Source: UBA1413 sp037447215 (GTDB lineage: Bacteria; Bacteroidota; Bacteroidia; Bacteroidales; Prolixibacteraceae). Taken from it: a DNA stretch of 64,000 nucleotides. Below, piece by piece: positions 45,397-54,751 of this stretch. Position numbers and translations under genes: made by a program. Location of the stretch: contig JBBIHB010000004.1 of NCBI GenBank assembly GCA_037447215.1, forward strand, positions 1-64,000, written 5' to 3'. Position 1 is the first letter of the stretch. The number at the start of each line of letters is the position of its first letter. The notes under the pieces were generated by a model. That model was not told the origin of the DNA. It worked only from the letters and a program-made list of their open reading frames with translations, and ran no database searches.

Positions 45397-47232
45397 TTAC
45401 TGCTGATACAACTCCATCTGGCAGGTTTTACAATCGAATCCAAGCCTGAATTTCAGGTTTCCGTCAACCAGGTATATAGGTTCTATCCAACCACTATGTT
45501 TGTGGGCAGCCTCCCGCGGACAGTAACCCAGCTGGTATTTCAGACAATGTTTCATGGTCATCAGTTTTTTCCCTTTGTAATTGCCGGTTACTTCCGCGGC
45601 CTGCTCAATCTGGACTACCCCATGGGCCCTGTAAAACTCAGCCGCAAGGTGGTTCGAAATATTTTCTGAAAAACTAACTGCTGTAACCGGATAAACGGGA
45701 GCCGGGTTACGCTGGAATATCTTGTTTTTTGGCCGGTTGGCCAAACGGTGGTCCATAAATCCAATCAGGAACCTGCGCCGTAACCGGTTAAGTTCCGACA
45801 CCGGAATAAACACCGGCATTTCCCATTCAAAAGTAATCCCTGTCACTTCAAAGGGTGTTTCACCCGGCTTTGAAAGCTGGGCAACAAACATTTCACGGGC
45901 ATTTTCGGGCTTCTGTGCCGGTTGCCATTCTATTCCGAAACTGCTTCCGTATCGGTTTCCATCCTCATCCTCACCATGAAGCGTAAGGGTATTCCCATTG
46001 ATGGCCACCCTTATGCTTAACCCTATTTTCCGGATAGTCCGGCTTTGTTTCAACATTTCGTTGCACACATGATCGTAATTCCGGAATAGGGGTGTACCGG
46101 CACGAAGATTCACAACCGATGCCAAGGTTATTGTATTCCCTTTGGCTGTATTGATTTTTACCCCCGCCAATCTTCCATTGCCATCAAAGTAGGTGATTCC
46201 GTCGTTGTTGTTCAGGTTGGTATCCAATTCTGCTTCAAGGATTTTTCCTTTCGAGCGGATCACCTTGCCAACATATTCCCCCGACGATTTGGGTGTGTCG
46301 AAATTCACCATTTCGGGGTTGCGCCCGTTCAGGAAATAGCTCCCGGTTCCGCGTGAGAAGGTTTTGGACGGATTGGGATCGAAATCGAAATATACCCGAC
46401 CCGATGATGCTTTCCTGAAATCAGTAAACCCTTCGAGAAAGGCATCGAGGCGTTTGCGGTAAAATGCGGTAATGTTCTTCAGGTAATTGTCGTCTTTCAG
46501 CCTTCCTTCAATTTTAAAACTGGTAATACCTGCGCTGGCCAGATCGGCCAGATGGCCAGAAAGGTCGAGGTCTTTCAGCGAAAGCAGGTGTTTCTGTTTT
46601 TCGATGATGTTTCCGTTGGCATCAATCAGGTCGTAAATCTTACGACAGGGTTGAGCACAAACTCCGCGATTTCCGCTTCGCCCGCCCTGCGAAGCGCTCA
46701 TGTAGCACTGCCCGCTGAAACTGACACATAGTGCGCCATGCACAAAAAATTCAAGTTCGGCGGCTGTAACCTCTCTGATTGCCCTGATCTGCAAAAGAGC
46801 AAGCTCCCTGGCCAGCACAATCCGGCTGAAACCAACCTGATCGAGGAATTGGATCCTTTCCGGATGATAGTTGTGTGCCTGGGTACTGGCATGAAGTTCA
46901 ACCGGTGGCAAATCCATCATCAGGATTCCCATATCCTGAACAATTATGGCATCCACGCCTGTCTCATGCAATTGCCATATCAGCCGGCGGGCTTCTTCCA
47001 GTTCGTTATCGAATAGTATGGTGTTCAGAGCCACAAACACACGTGCATGGTATTGATGGGCATATTGTACCAGTTTTCCGATATCGGGAACAGTGTTCCC
47101 GGCAGCAGCCCTTGCACCAAATGCTGGAGCGCCGATATAAACCGCATCGGCCCCGAAATTCACGGCAATTATTCCCGAGGCAGCAGTCCGGGCAGGGGCA
47201 AGCAGTTCCAACCTGATCGGGATTTGGGTCAT
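45397..47232 (-). CDS. U32 family peptidase-like protein
   Basis: The 611-residue protein belongs to the U32 family. It has the N-terminal barrel strands (LELLAPARTAASGIIAVNFG), the signature region ELEFFVHGALCVSFSGQCYM with SQGGRSGNRGVCAQPCRK, and a C-terminal Cys set (CLKYQLGYCPREAAHKH ... CKTC). Although named peptidases, characterised relatives (TrhP, RlhA, UbiU/V) take part in tRNA or rRNA hydroxylation or ubiquinone hydroxylation and bind an iron-sulfur cluster. By length and the C-terminal domain this one is nearest the large RNA-modification type, which is an inference. It lies 52 bases downstream of the ferritin-like/VIT1 gene on the same strand. Confidence 0.88.
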   Translation of the reverse strand: MTQIPIRLELLAPARTAASGIIAVNFGADAVYIGAPAFGARAAAGNTVPDIGKLVQYAHQYHARVFVALNTILFDNELEEARRLIWQLHETGVDAIIVQDMGILMMDLPPVELHASTQAHNYHPERIQFLDQVGFSRIVLARELALLQIRAIREVTAAELEFFVHGALCVSFSGQCYMSASQGGRSGNRGVCAQPCRKIYDLIDANGNIIEKQKHLLSLKDLDLSGHLADLASAGITSFKIEGRLKDDNYLKNITAFYRKRLDAFLEGFTDFRKASSGRVYFDFDPNPSKTFSRGTGSYFLNGRNPEMVNFDTPKSSGEYVGKVIRSKGKILEAELDTNLNNNDGITYFDGNGRLAGVKINTAKGNTITLASVVNLRAGTPLFRNYDHVCNEMLKQSRTIRKIGLSIRVAINGNTLTLHGEDEDGNRYGSSFGIEWQPAQKPENAREMFVAQLSKPGETPFEVTGITFEWEMPVFIPVSELNRLRRRFLIGFMDHRLANRPKNKIFQRNPAPVYPVTAVSFSENISNHLAAEFYRAHGVVQIEQAAEVTGNYKGKKLMTMKHCLKYQLGYCPREAAHKHSGWIEPIYLVDGNLKFRLGFDCKTCQMELYQQ

Positions 47233-47284
47233 AGCTTATCCATGATTTTTTAACGATTTCAGGAATGATCATTTAAGGGCAACC

Positions 47285-48181
47285 TTAAACACCCCAAAAA
47301 AATTTAATCAGAAAACTTGCCGCCACTATAAAACCGGCAATAATGGCATACGACACCAATATTCTGCCTATTTTAAGCACCACCGGATGATCGCTGATAA
47401 TGGCATAATAGAAATTGAGCAATACAGCCATCAGCAGAAGCACCGCCAGCGATAACGGGACAGCGGTTACTGGATTGGTAGATATCAGAAAGGGTAAGGC
47501 AATCAATAACCCGATAATACATCCGCTGAAAAACCTGATCAGTGCTTTTTCGAAAGGTTCACGCCGGAGTTTTTCGGGAGTTTTCATCAGGTATGTGTTG
47601 AAAAAATCGGCCAGTGAAACCAATAAAGTTGTGAACATTAGCTGGATTCCAGCATGGAACTGGGTAACTCCGAAAACAACGCTCCCTGATATAACCCCCA
47701 CCGACACAAACAAAACCAGGTTTGCAGCTATCTGCCAGGTACCAAATGCTTTCAGAGGCCAGTCGCTGAGCAGGTCAATAAGTTTTTTCTCATGGATGGT
47801 TTCCTGTTCAATTATTTTCGAAACACCCGGTACAATTCCGATAAGTTCCCTGTATTTTTTCTGAGCATTCGCTTCTGACCTTTCCATCATTTTAACACTG
47901 AAAACCAGTCCGAACATCCGTGCAATCCAAATAAAAAACCTGACTTTCCACCATAGGGGTTCCACCTCATCGCTAAACTGCATCCAGAAACGGTAGTGTT
48001 CCAGTTCCTCATCGGCAATCTTGTTCAGGATTGATTTATTTTTGGGCGATTCGACCACCCTCGATAAATGCTTATATATATGGTATTCGGTTACTTCGTT
48101 TACCTGGGCACGCCTGATTTGTTTCTTCGTTGCGGCGCTCAATTCAGATTTGATTTCCGTTTTGTTGTTCATTATATCCAC
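47285..48181 (-). CDS. Ferritin-like/VIT1 (CCC1) membrane protein
   Basis: The 298-residue protein joins a ferritin-like (rubrerythrin-type) helical domain to a VIT1/CCC1 iron-manganese transporter domain. The first part has paired EYH and EELEHYRFW-type metal ligands (NEVTEYHIYKHLS, ADEELEHYRFWMQF) and IIEQETIHEKKLIDLL. The second part has five hydrophobic helices, beginning with ISGSVVFGVTQFHAGIQLMF and including RREPFEKALIRFFSGCIIGL. MbfA-type fusions of this kind export iron and help resist peroxide. The start may also be the fourth codon (MNNKTEIKS). A GNAT gene lies 18 bases upstream. Confidence 0.85.
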   Translation of the reverse strand: MDIMNNKTEIKSELSAATKKQIRRAQVNEVTEYHIYKHLSRVVESPKNKSILNKIADEELEHYRFWMQFSDEVEPLWWKVRFFIWIARMFGLVFSVKMMERSEANAQKKYRELIGIVPGVSKIIEQETIHEKKLIDLLSDWPLKAFGTWQIAANLVLFVSVGVISGSVVFGVTQFHAGIQLMFTTLLVSLADFFNTYLMKTPEKLRREPFEKALIRFFSGCIIGLLIALPFLISTNPVTAVPLSLAVLLLMAVLLNFYYAIISDHPVVLKIGRILVSYAIIAGFIVAASFLIKFFWGV

Positions 48182-48199
48182 ATTTGAAAAAATTATTCT

Positions 48200-48652
48200 T
48201 TAACGGGGTTTCATCCATTCAAAAGTCTGATAGTGATCAGCATTCATACCAAGACGGAGATATGCCTGATGTGCAATTTTGTTGCTTTTATCGGCATATA
48301 ACCTGATTCCGAAAAGAACGGGATTGTTTGAAACCATTTCCTGAATATAGGCATACAGCGAACGATAGACCCCTTTACGCCTGAATGGAGGAAGTACATA
48401 CACCGATTGTATCCAGAGTACGGTTCCGTTGCGCCAGTCGCTCCACTCGAAAGTTGTCAGCAAGGAGCCAACAACCCTGCCAATCTCTTCAGCCACATAA
48501 TAATTTCCTTTCGATGGGTCATCGAAAACCGAAGTAACCCCTTTCATCACCACCGCCCGATCGAGGTTGATGCCTTCCGTTTCGGCGGCCATCTCCAGTT
48601 GAAAATCCGCAATTTCCTCAATATCAGCCATTATTGCTTTTCTGACAATCAT
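48200..48652 (-). CDS. GNAT family N-acetyltransferase
   Basis: The 150-residue protein has the GNAT fold markers: an N-terminal IVRKAIMADIEEIADFQLEM strand-helix, the central WIQSVYVLPPFRRKGVYRSL acetyl-CoA loop (family V-x-P-x-x-R-x-x-G), and a C-terminal RLYADKSNKIAHQAYLRLGM block. Acetyl-CoA dependence is expected; the acceptor is unknown. It heads a minus-strand pair with the ferritin-like/VIT1 gene. Confidence 0.9.
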   Translation of the reverse strand: MIVRKAIMADIEEIADFQLEMAAETEGINLDRAVVMKGVTSVFDDPSKGNYYVAEEIGRVVGSLLTTFEWSDWRNGTVLWIQSVYVLPPFRRKGVYRSLYAYIQEMVSNNPVLFGIRLYADKSNKIAHQAYLRLGMNADHYQTFEWMKPR

Positions 48653-48785
48653 AGTTGTTTATTTTGTCCCGAAGTTAAAAAAGTTTCACCATTTTTTTGA
48701 AACCATTGGGAGTAATCAATTGTGTAATTGTTTCATATAGTTTGGTTTTGAAGAATGAACCGAAAACAGAAAAATAATTGACTAT

Positions 48786-49238
48786 ATGAATATCCTGACT
48801 ATAATAAAAAACATTGAAAAAGTAATTGTGGCCACCCTCATTATCCTGCTTGCTATTTTCGTTCTGCTCACAAATGCCGATGTAGTCTTTAATATTGCCA
48901 GGGACATTATCCAATCAACCTCATTTTTGGTGGAAGCCAATAACCTGACGAGCATTTTCAGTTCGCTGCTAATTGTGATAATCGGCCTTGAACTACCCGA
49001 AACCACTAAAGCCAACCTGAAAGACGATGTGTTTCATGTTGAACTGGTAGTACTGGTAGCCATAATCGCGCTTAAACGAAAAGTCATTTTCTGGGATTTC
49101 AACCCATACACCATCAGCGAAATGATTACACTTTGGGTGATGCTGATTTCACCGGCCATAGTCTATTTTCTGATCAGAAAAACCGACATCAAACATAATC
49201 AAAACCACACAAAAAAAAGTTCGTTACGGCGCACCTAA
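48786..49238 (+). CDS. PsiE-like small membrane protein
   Basis: The 150-residue protein has four hydrophobic helices (for example VIVATLIILLAIFVLLTNAD and FSSLLIVIIGLELPE) and the spacing and EL motif of the phosphate-starvation-inducible PsiE family, with a conserved HVELVVLVAIIALKRKVI segment. The function of PsiE proteins is unknown. It is divergent from the GNAT gene and upstream of a decayed gene. Confidence 0.75.
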   Translation: MNILTIIKNIEKVIVATLIILLAIFVLLTNADVVFNIARDIIQSTSFLVEANNLTSIFSSLLIVIIGLELPETTKANLKDDVFHVELVVLVAIIALKRKVIFWDFNPYTISEMITLWVMLISPAIVYFLIRKTDIKHNQNHTKKSSLRRT

Positions 49239-49280
49239 AAACAGGTTAAAAACGGATCGAATATTATCCGGTCATGAATA

Positions 49281-49833
49281 ATGGGGAACGAAACTTTAAG
49301 GGTAATGTTTGCCTCACTGAACCCGGTTATACTCGAGGGGGTTAGCCAGGCATTATCTGCTTTTGATTTTTCAGGGGTTGTTGTTTCCGGATTTGAAACC
49401 GATTCGGGAGTATCAGACCAACCTAAGACCGTTGTTGAAACTTTTACCTGGGCACGCAACAGGGAGATGCGGGTCAGGAAGAAATTCCCGGATGCCGGAT
49501 TATGGATCGGTATCGAAGGGGGGATTGAGCCCCGAAATAATCATTTCGAAGCCTTTGCATGGGTTTATGCAGCCTGGCCCACAGGAATAAACAGAAACGA
49601 AGGTACAGGCCAGGCACGAACCGTAACCTTTCACCCCTGGTGAGCCGTTTAATTTCAGAAGGTTTCGACCTTGGCACTGCCAACAAACAGGTTTTTGGCC
49701 AGCAATATTCCAAACAAAAGGGAAGCTCCGTGGGTTGCTCACCCGCGACAAAATTACACGCACACAGCTTTACCAGCAGGCCGTAGAACTAGATTAGATC
49801 GCTTTCCTGAATTACGATCTGTATGAAAAATGA
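49281..49833 (+). pseudogene. yjjX: Broken inosine/xanthosine triphosphatase (YjjX-type)
   Basis: The intact enzyme hydrolyses ITP and XTP to keep damaged purines out of nucleic acids. Homology is clear in GVVVSGFETDSGVSDQPKTV, TFTWARNREMRVRKKFPDA, LWIGIEGGIEPRNNHFEAFA and, in another frame from about 49640, LISEGFDLGTANKQVFGQQY and SKQKGSSVG. After a further shift near 49735 the frame of LLTRDKITRTQLYQQAVELD continues to a premature TAG (about 49795) and ends at TGA 49831. Two frameshifts and a nonsense codon make it a pseudogene. Its 3' end lies three bases from the convergent NifX-like gene. Confidence 0.87.
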
Positions 49834-49835
49834 AT

Positions 49836-50153
49836 TTACCCTAACCTCGACAGAATTTCCTCGATTTTAATTTTGTCTTCATCCATCATTATATGCTGCA
49901 TTTTCTGCTTGACCAGGAAATTGCTCACAGGGGTAGCAACACCTCCGGTGATGATGGATGTAATACTGTTTTGGAGCAGGAATTCAGCCAGTTGCATATC
50001 GGCATCTTCGCGGCCCGAAAAAGGGTTCACGATGAGTTTCGAAACATCGGCGCCCGGTGTATGGATAACCAGGTAATTGCATTGTCCGAAACGCAGGTCG
50101 TGAAACGAACGGAGGGTCTTACCACTTGAAGTAATAGCATACTGCTTCTTCAT
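49836..50153 (-). CDS. NifX/NafY-like small protein (dinitrogenase FeMo-cofactor biosynthesis domain)
   Basis: This 105-residue protein belongs to the ribonuclease-H-like NifX/NafY/NifB-C fold: MKKQYAITSSGKTLRSFHDLR at the start, QCNYLVIHTP in the first core strands, AEFLLQNSITSIITGGVATP, and a C-terminal helix. Family members bind cofactor precursors or are regulatory; no other nitrogenase gene is nearby, so a nitrogen-fixation role is not implied. It is co-directional with, and 21 bases downstream of, the AhpD-like gene. Confidence 0.8.
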   Translation of the reverse strand: MKKQYAITSSGKTLRSFHDLRFGQCNYLVIHTPGADVSKLIVNPFSGREDADMQLAEFLLQNSITSIITGGVATPVSNFLVKQKMQHIMMDEDKIKIEEILSRLG

Positions 50154-50174
50154 GGTACAAAAAATAAAAAATGT

Positions 50175-50537
50175 TTATGTTACAGATTGATAAATATCTC
50201 CGGATAATTCTTCCCAGTACTCAACAGCCCTACGGGTATGGGGGATAACAATGGTGCCGCCCACCAGGTTGGCCACCCCGAATATTTCGAAAATTTCATC
50301 GGTTGTTACGCCCTGTTCGTAACATTTACCCAGGTGGTATTTTATGCAGTCGTCGCACCGGAGTACCATGGAGGTTGCCAGGCCGAGCATTTCCTTGACC
50401 TTAGCCGACAACGCGCCATCCTGGTAAGTCAGGGTATCAAGGCTGTAAATGCGTTTCATGACCTTATTGTCGGCGGCCAGGATTCGTTCGTTCATTTTTT
50501 CGCGGTAGGCATTGAAATCCTCCACCAGCTTTCCCAT
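50175..50537 (-). CDS. Carboxymuconolactone decarboxylase/AhpD-like protein
   Basis: The 120-residue protein has the AhpD-type redox motif: Cys61 and Cys64 in LRCDDCIKYHLGKC with His68, within the all-helical carboxymuconolactone decarboxylase fold. This CxxC-His arrangement usually marks a peroxide-detoxifying or thiol-disulfide role rather than decarboxylase activity. It probably forms a two-gene unit with the NifX-like gene. Confidence 0.9.
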   Translation of the reverse strand: MGKLVEDFNAYREKMNERILAADNKVMKRIYSLDTLTYQDGALSAKVKEMLGLATSMVLRCDDCIKYHLGKCYEQGVTTDEIFEIFGVANLVGGTIVIPHTRRAVEYWEELSGDIYQSVT

Positions 50538-50711
50538 GTTTCCTTTTATTTTTTGGCTTATAAATATTTTTTATGGCCCCGAATATACTGATATTTTGGA
50601 CTGGTTGTACAAATGCAAATTTATAAGGATCTTCTGCCCCTGACCGGAAATTTAATGGTGCTTACCTGAACCTAAAGATTCGAATTCAGCTCCGGTTTTA
50701 CAGTGGGGATC

Positions 50712-52043
50712 TCATGCTGAAACTGGTTCGCCAATCAGCGTAGTCTGTGTACAATCTTTTATTTTCACTTGAACATAATCCCCTTTAAGAAAACCCCTAT
50801 CGGGAAATACCGCTACCTTGTTCTGCGAAGTCCTCCCGAAAACCATCTCTTTCGATTTTTTTGAGATTCCTTCCACCAGCACTTCGAAAGTTTTGCCCAC
50901 ATCGTAACGGTTGCTTTGCAATGAAAGCCGGTTCTGCAACTTGATTACATCATTGAGCCTCCTGAGTTTAACCTCTTCGGGCACATCATCTTCTATGTGT
51001 TTGTGGGCATAGGTTCCGGGCCTTTCTGAATATTTGAACATAAAGGCCATGTCGAAATGCACCAGTTCCATAAGATCGAGGGTCTGCTGATGATCCTCTT
51101 CGGTTTCAGAGCAGAAACCAGTAAAAATATCGGTTGAAAGCCCACATCCCGGAACTATTTCACGGATTGCCCTGATCCGGTCGAGGAACCATTCCCGGTC
51201 ATATTTTCTGTTCATCAGTTTCAGTATCCGTGAACTTCCCGATTGAACAGGCAGGTGTATATGCTTACACACATTGGTGTATCTGGCAATCACCCGTAAA
51301 ATTTTATCCGACATATCTTTGGGATGCGATGTAGTAAACCTTATCCGAATGGTTGGGTCAACCTGTGCAGCTTTTTCGAGCACATCCCAAAAACGATAAG
51401 GTTTGCGCTCGCCTTCGGGGTGCCATTTGTACGAATTCACATTCTGCCCGAGCAGGGTAACTTCTTTGTAACCTTTCTGTGAGAGGTCTGCCACTTCGGA
51501 GAGGATATCCTGCGGATCGCGGCTGCGCTCGCGGCCACGGGTGTAAGGAACAATGCAGTAGGTACAGAAATTATTGCAGCCCCGGGTAATGCTTACATAT
51601 CCCGAAATGGCTGAATCGCCAATCCTTACGGGTGTTATTTTATCGTAGGTTTCCACTTCGGAAAGCTGCACGTTTAACGCTTTTTCGCCACCTTCAACCT
51701 TGTCGAACAAATAAGGAAGATCGCGGTATGCATCGGGGCCTGCCACCATGTCAACGGCGCCATGCTGAAGGAACTCATCGCCAAGCCGCTCGGCCATGCA
51801 ACCAATTACTCCAACGATGAGGCCTTTTCTTTTACGCTTGTAACTTTTAAACAGGTCGAGGCGCCCCCAGATGCGCAGTTCGGCACTGTCGCGCACCGAA
51901 CAGGTATTGATCAGAATGGCATCGGCTTCTGAATCCGAAGCGGCCATTTCATAGCCCCTTTCGCGCATTACGGCTGCCACCACCTCACTGTCAGCCACAT
52001 TCATCTGACAACCGTATGTTTCAATAAATAATTTTTTATGCAT
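50712..52043 (-). CDS. miaB: tRNA-2-methylthio-N6-dimethylallyladenosine synthase
   Basis: MiaB is a radical-SAM enzyme that adds a methylthio group to i6A37 of tRNAs. The 443-residue sequence shows the N-terminal UPF0004 cluster ligands Cys12 (TYGCQMNVADSE), Cys48 (INTCSVRDSAE) and Cys82 (VIGCMAERLG), the radical-SAM ligands Cys156, Cys160 and Cys163 in RGCNNFCTYCIVPYTRG, and a C-terminal TRAM domain (GKTFEVLVEGISKKSKEMVF). All expected residues are present and length is normal. It is transcribed alone. Confidence 0.96.
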   Translation of the reverse strand: MHKKLFIETYGCQMNVADSEVVAAVMRERGYEMAASDSEADAILINTCSVRDSAELRIWGRLDLFKSYKRKRKGLIVGVIGCMAERLGDEFLQHGAVDMVAGPDAYRDLPYLFDKVEGGEKALNVQLSEVETYDKITPVRIGDSAISGYVSITRGCNNFCTYCIVPYTRGRERSRDPQDILSEVADLSQKGYKEVTLLGQNVNSYKWHPEGERKPYRFWDVLEKAAQVDPTIRIRFTTSHPKDMSDKILRVIARYTNVCKHIHLPVQSGSSRILKLMNRKYDREWFLDRIRAIREIVPGCGLSTDIFTGFCSETEEDHQQTLDLMELVHFDMAFMFKYSERPGTYAHKHIEDDVPEEVKLRRLNDVIKLQNRLSLQSNRYDVGKTFEVLVEGISKKSKEMVFGRTSQNKVAVFPDRGFLKGDYVQVKIKDCTQTTLIGEPVSA

Positions 52044-52063
52044 TTTTACAAAAACTGGAGCTG

Positions 52064-52071
52064 CAAATTTA
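52064..52071 (-). promoter_or_regulatory. -7 box of miaB
   Basis: On the minus strand TAAATTTG followed by C matches TAnnTTTG; transcription would start near 52058, about 15 bases before the ATG at 52043. Confidence 0.45.
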
Positions 52072-52165
52072 GAAGATTTTGAACAACAGGTTGGCTCTAA
52101 TTTTGATAGAGGATTAAGTACATGATTACAAGATTTTATATTGTGCTGTTTTGTTCGATAGTATG

Positions 52166-52173
52166 TATATTTG
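52166..52173 (+). promoter_or_regulatory. -7 box of the SPOR-PurF-like operon
   Basis: TATATTTG followed by C matches TAnnTTTG and lies 20 bases before ATG 52193. No good -33 element is visible at 19 bases. Confidence 0.4.
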
Positions 52174-52192
52174 CACCCTGAAAAGTTAAGAA

Positions 52193-52642
52193 ATGAAAAG
52201 TCTGTTCATCCTTATTACTTTGATTATAGCCAGCAGTGTTGCATATACGCAACCCGTCCAAACCACACAACCTGAAATTCAAAACCCTGTAGCCGACATT
52301 TTCTTTAGACCGGGAATGGATCAGGATACTGAATTGATAAAACTTGTGGGGCTACACATCCGGAAAAACGAAACAGCAAGGGGTATTAATGGTTTCAGGG
52401 TGGAAATTTTCTTCAGTTCGGCCCTCGATGCAAGGCAAAGGGCAATCCAGGCCAAAGCGGCATTTTTGAAGGATTATCCCGACGAGAGTGTGTATGTCAT
52501 TTATGTTTCCCCCGATTTTAAAGTGCGTGTGGGCGATTTCAGGACTAAAAGCGAAGCCCTTGCTATGATGAAGAAAATCCAGAACCGCTTTCCCAAAGCA
52601 TTCCTGGTGCCCGATTTAATCGAATTTCCAAGTCTGAATTAA
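52193..52642 (+). CDS. SPOR domain protein, exported
   Basis: The 149-residue product has a signal peptide ending near SSVAYTQ (about residue 19). Its C-terminal 75 residues form a SPOR domain (GFRVEIFFSSALDARQRAIQ, YVIYVSPDFKVRVGDFRTKS, EALAMMKKIQNRFPKAFLVP). SPOR domains bind denuded glycan strands of septal peptidoglycan, so a periplasmic cell-wall role is likely. It precedes the PurF-like gene by 14 bases, an apparently incidental operon pairing. Confidence 0.87.
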   Translation: MKSLFILITLIIASSVAYTQPVQTTQPEIQNPVADIFFRPGMDQDTELIKLVGLHIRKNETARGINGFRVEIFFSSALDARQRAIQAKAAFLKDYPDESVYVIYVSPDFKVRVGDFRTKSEALAMMKKIQNRFPKAFLVPDLIEFPSLN

Positions 52643-52656
52643 ATTACTGTTGCTGA

Positions 52657-54558
52657 ATGAGCGAATCAATCAAACACGAATGTGGTATCGCCCTGATACG
52701 ATTGTTGAAACCCCTTTCTTTTTACCAGAAAAAATATGGAACCTGGCAGTATGGAATGAACAAGCTCTACCTGCTGATGGAAAAACAACATAACCGGGGA
52801 CAGGATGGCGCCGGAATGGTGAACATAAAAATTGAACTACAGCCCGGAAAGGAATACATTACACGTTACCGCTCTGTTGATCAAAACCCTATAATCGATA
52901 TTTTCGGTAAAGTAAAAAAAGTATGGAATAAAGCCCGCACCGCCTGGCCCGAAAACAATGATCCACTATGGGTTTACGAGCACCTTCCTTTTACAGGAGA
53001 ATTGTTCCTGGGGCACCTGCGTTACGGAACTTTCGGGAGCAACAGCATAGAGTTTGCCCATCCGGTAATGCGCCAGAACAACTGGAAATCGCGCAACCTG
53101 GTACTGGCCGGAAATTTCAACCTGACAAACACCAACGAACTGTTTATGAAGCTAATTGAGCTTGGCCAGCATCCAAAAGCCTACACCGATACGGTTACCA
53201 TACTCGAAAAAGTGGGCCATTTTCTCGACGAGGAAAACCAGCTGCTTTTCAGGCAATATAAAAATGAAGGATACAGCAACCGCGAAATTTCACCCCTGAT
53301 CGAAAAAAACCTCGATATAAGGAATATCCTCGAACGATCGTCGAAAGACTGGGACGGAGGTTATACCGTTGCAGGCCTGGTTGGCCACGGTGATGCTTTT
53401 GTTATGCGCGACCCATGGGGAATCAGGCCGGCACATTATTACCACGACGATGAAATTGTGGTAGTAGCCTCCGAAAGGCCGGTCATACAGACCGTTATGG
53501 ACATTCATTTCGACGAAGTAATAGAAATAAAACCAGGCGAAGCACTGATCATCAAAAAGAATGGCCGCATCAGCAATGAACTGATCAGGGTTCCCCAAAA
53601 AAGGAAGTCGTGCTCATTTGAGCGGATCTATTTTTCAAGAGGATCGGACAAAGACATTTACCAGGAAAGGAAAAAACTGGGCTTGCTGCTTGCCCCTATC
53701 ATCCTCGAAAAAGTGGACTACGATTTTGCCCACACCATATTTTCGTATATCCCAAATACTTCCGAAACCGCCTTTTACGGTATGATTAAAGGTCTCAGGG
53801 AATACCTTGTGGGTTGGAAAATTGAGCAGATCAGAAAGAAAAACGGCTCCCTGACCGATGATCATATCCGGGAAATCCTGTCGATTGAGCCAAGGGTGGA
53901 AAAAATTGCCATTAAAGACGTGAAACTACGGACATTTATAGCCGATGAAGGGAGCCGCCACGATTTGGTTGCCCATGTTTACGATGTTACCTATGGCTTA
54001 ATCAGGAACGATACCGATGCCCTGGTAATTATTGACGATTCCATTGTCAGGGGCACTACTTTGAAAGACAGCATAATAAGAATACTCGACCGGCTGCACC
54101 CGAAAAAAATCATTGTTGTATCATCGGCGCCACAAATCAGGTACCCCGATTGCTATGGGATTGATATGACCCGCCTCGACAGTTTTGTGGCTTTCAATGC
54201 AGCCATCAACCTGTTGCACGAAACCGGGCAATCGGAGGTTATCCATTCTGTTTATCAGAAATGTAAAGAGCAGGAAAACCTCCCCAAAGAAGAGGTGGTA
54301 AACTACGTGAAAGAAATTTACAGGCCTTTTACCGAAGAACAGATATCGGCAAAAATTGCACAACTGTTGAAACCCGAAGGATGCGGAGCGGAGGTTGAAA
54401 TTGTTTATCAAACTGTGGAAAACCTGCACAAAGCCTGTCCGAACGATACCGGCGACTGGTATTTTACCGGCGACTACCCCACACCAGGAGGAAACCGGGT
54501 GGTAAATGCCTCGTTTATCAACTACATGGAAGGACGGAGAGGAAGAGCCTACAATTAA
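52657..54558 (+). CDS. Amidophosphoribosyltransferase-like protein (large Bacteroidota form)
   Basis: This 633-residue protein belongs to the glutamine-PRPP amidotransferase family. An N-terminal-nucleophile glutaminase domain begins at Cys9 (HECGIALIRL), implying a short propeptide. It contains EKQHNRGQDGAGMVN, HLRYGTFGSNSIEFAHPVMR and MRDPWGIRPAHYY. The phosphoribosyltransferase part has the PRPP loop VIIDDSIVRGTTLKDSIIRI. It is longer than ordinary PurF (about 470-510 residues) and divergent; many Bacteroidota carry such a second copy besides the normal enzyme, and whether it makes phosphoribosylamine is unproven. No other purine genes are adjacent. Confidence 0.85.
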   Translation: MSESIKHECGIALIRLLKPLSFYQKKYGTWQYGMNKLYLLMEKQHNRGQDGAGMVNIKIELQPGKEYITRYRSVDQNPIIDIFGKVKKVWNKARTAWPENNDPLWVYEHLPFTGELFLGHLRYGTFGSNSIEFAHPVMRQNNWKSRNLVLAGNFNLTNTNELFMKLIELGQHPKAYTDTVTILEKVGHFLDEENQLLFRQYKNEGYSNREISPLIEKNLDIRNILERSSKDWDGGYTVAGLVGHGDAFVMRDPWGIRPAHYYHDDEIVVVASERPVIQTVMDIHFDEVIEIKPGEALIIKKNGRISNELIRVPQKRKSCSFERIYFSRGSDKDIYQERKKLGLLLAPIILEKVDYDFAHTIFSYIPNTSETAFYGMIKGLREYLVGWKIEQIRKKNGSLTDDHIREILSIEPRVEKIAIKDVKLRTFIADEGSRHDLVAHVYDVTYGLIRNDTDALVIIDDSIVRGTTLKDSIIRILDRLHPKKIIVVSSAPQIRYPDCYGIDMTRLDSFVAFNAAINLLHETGQSEVIHSVYQKCKEQENLPKEEVVNYVKEIYRPFTEEQISAKIAQLLKPEGCGAEVEIVYQTVENLHKACPNDTGDWYFTGDYPTPGGNRVVNASFINYMEGRRGRAYN

Positions 54559-54751
54559 GAAAGGCGACAGGAGTAAGGACAAAGTTGAGGGGGGTCGCCT
54601 TGTACCGAATTCAGGCGGGATTGTTACGGCTGTTCTCTGAGTTGTTAAATGATAAAATAATTAATGGACTAACAAGTGATAATCATAATATTGTGAACCA
54701 AAAACTTTAAACTGAGAAGCCTTCCCGATATCAAAACGAAAGACAGAATTA

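Noticed and set aside
49836..50537. Nitrogen-fixation locus suggested by the NifX-like gene
   Set aside because: The NifX/NafY fold is widespread outside nitrogenase systems and no nif gene is near.
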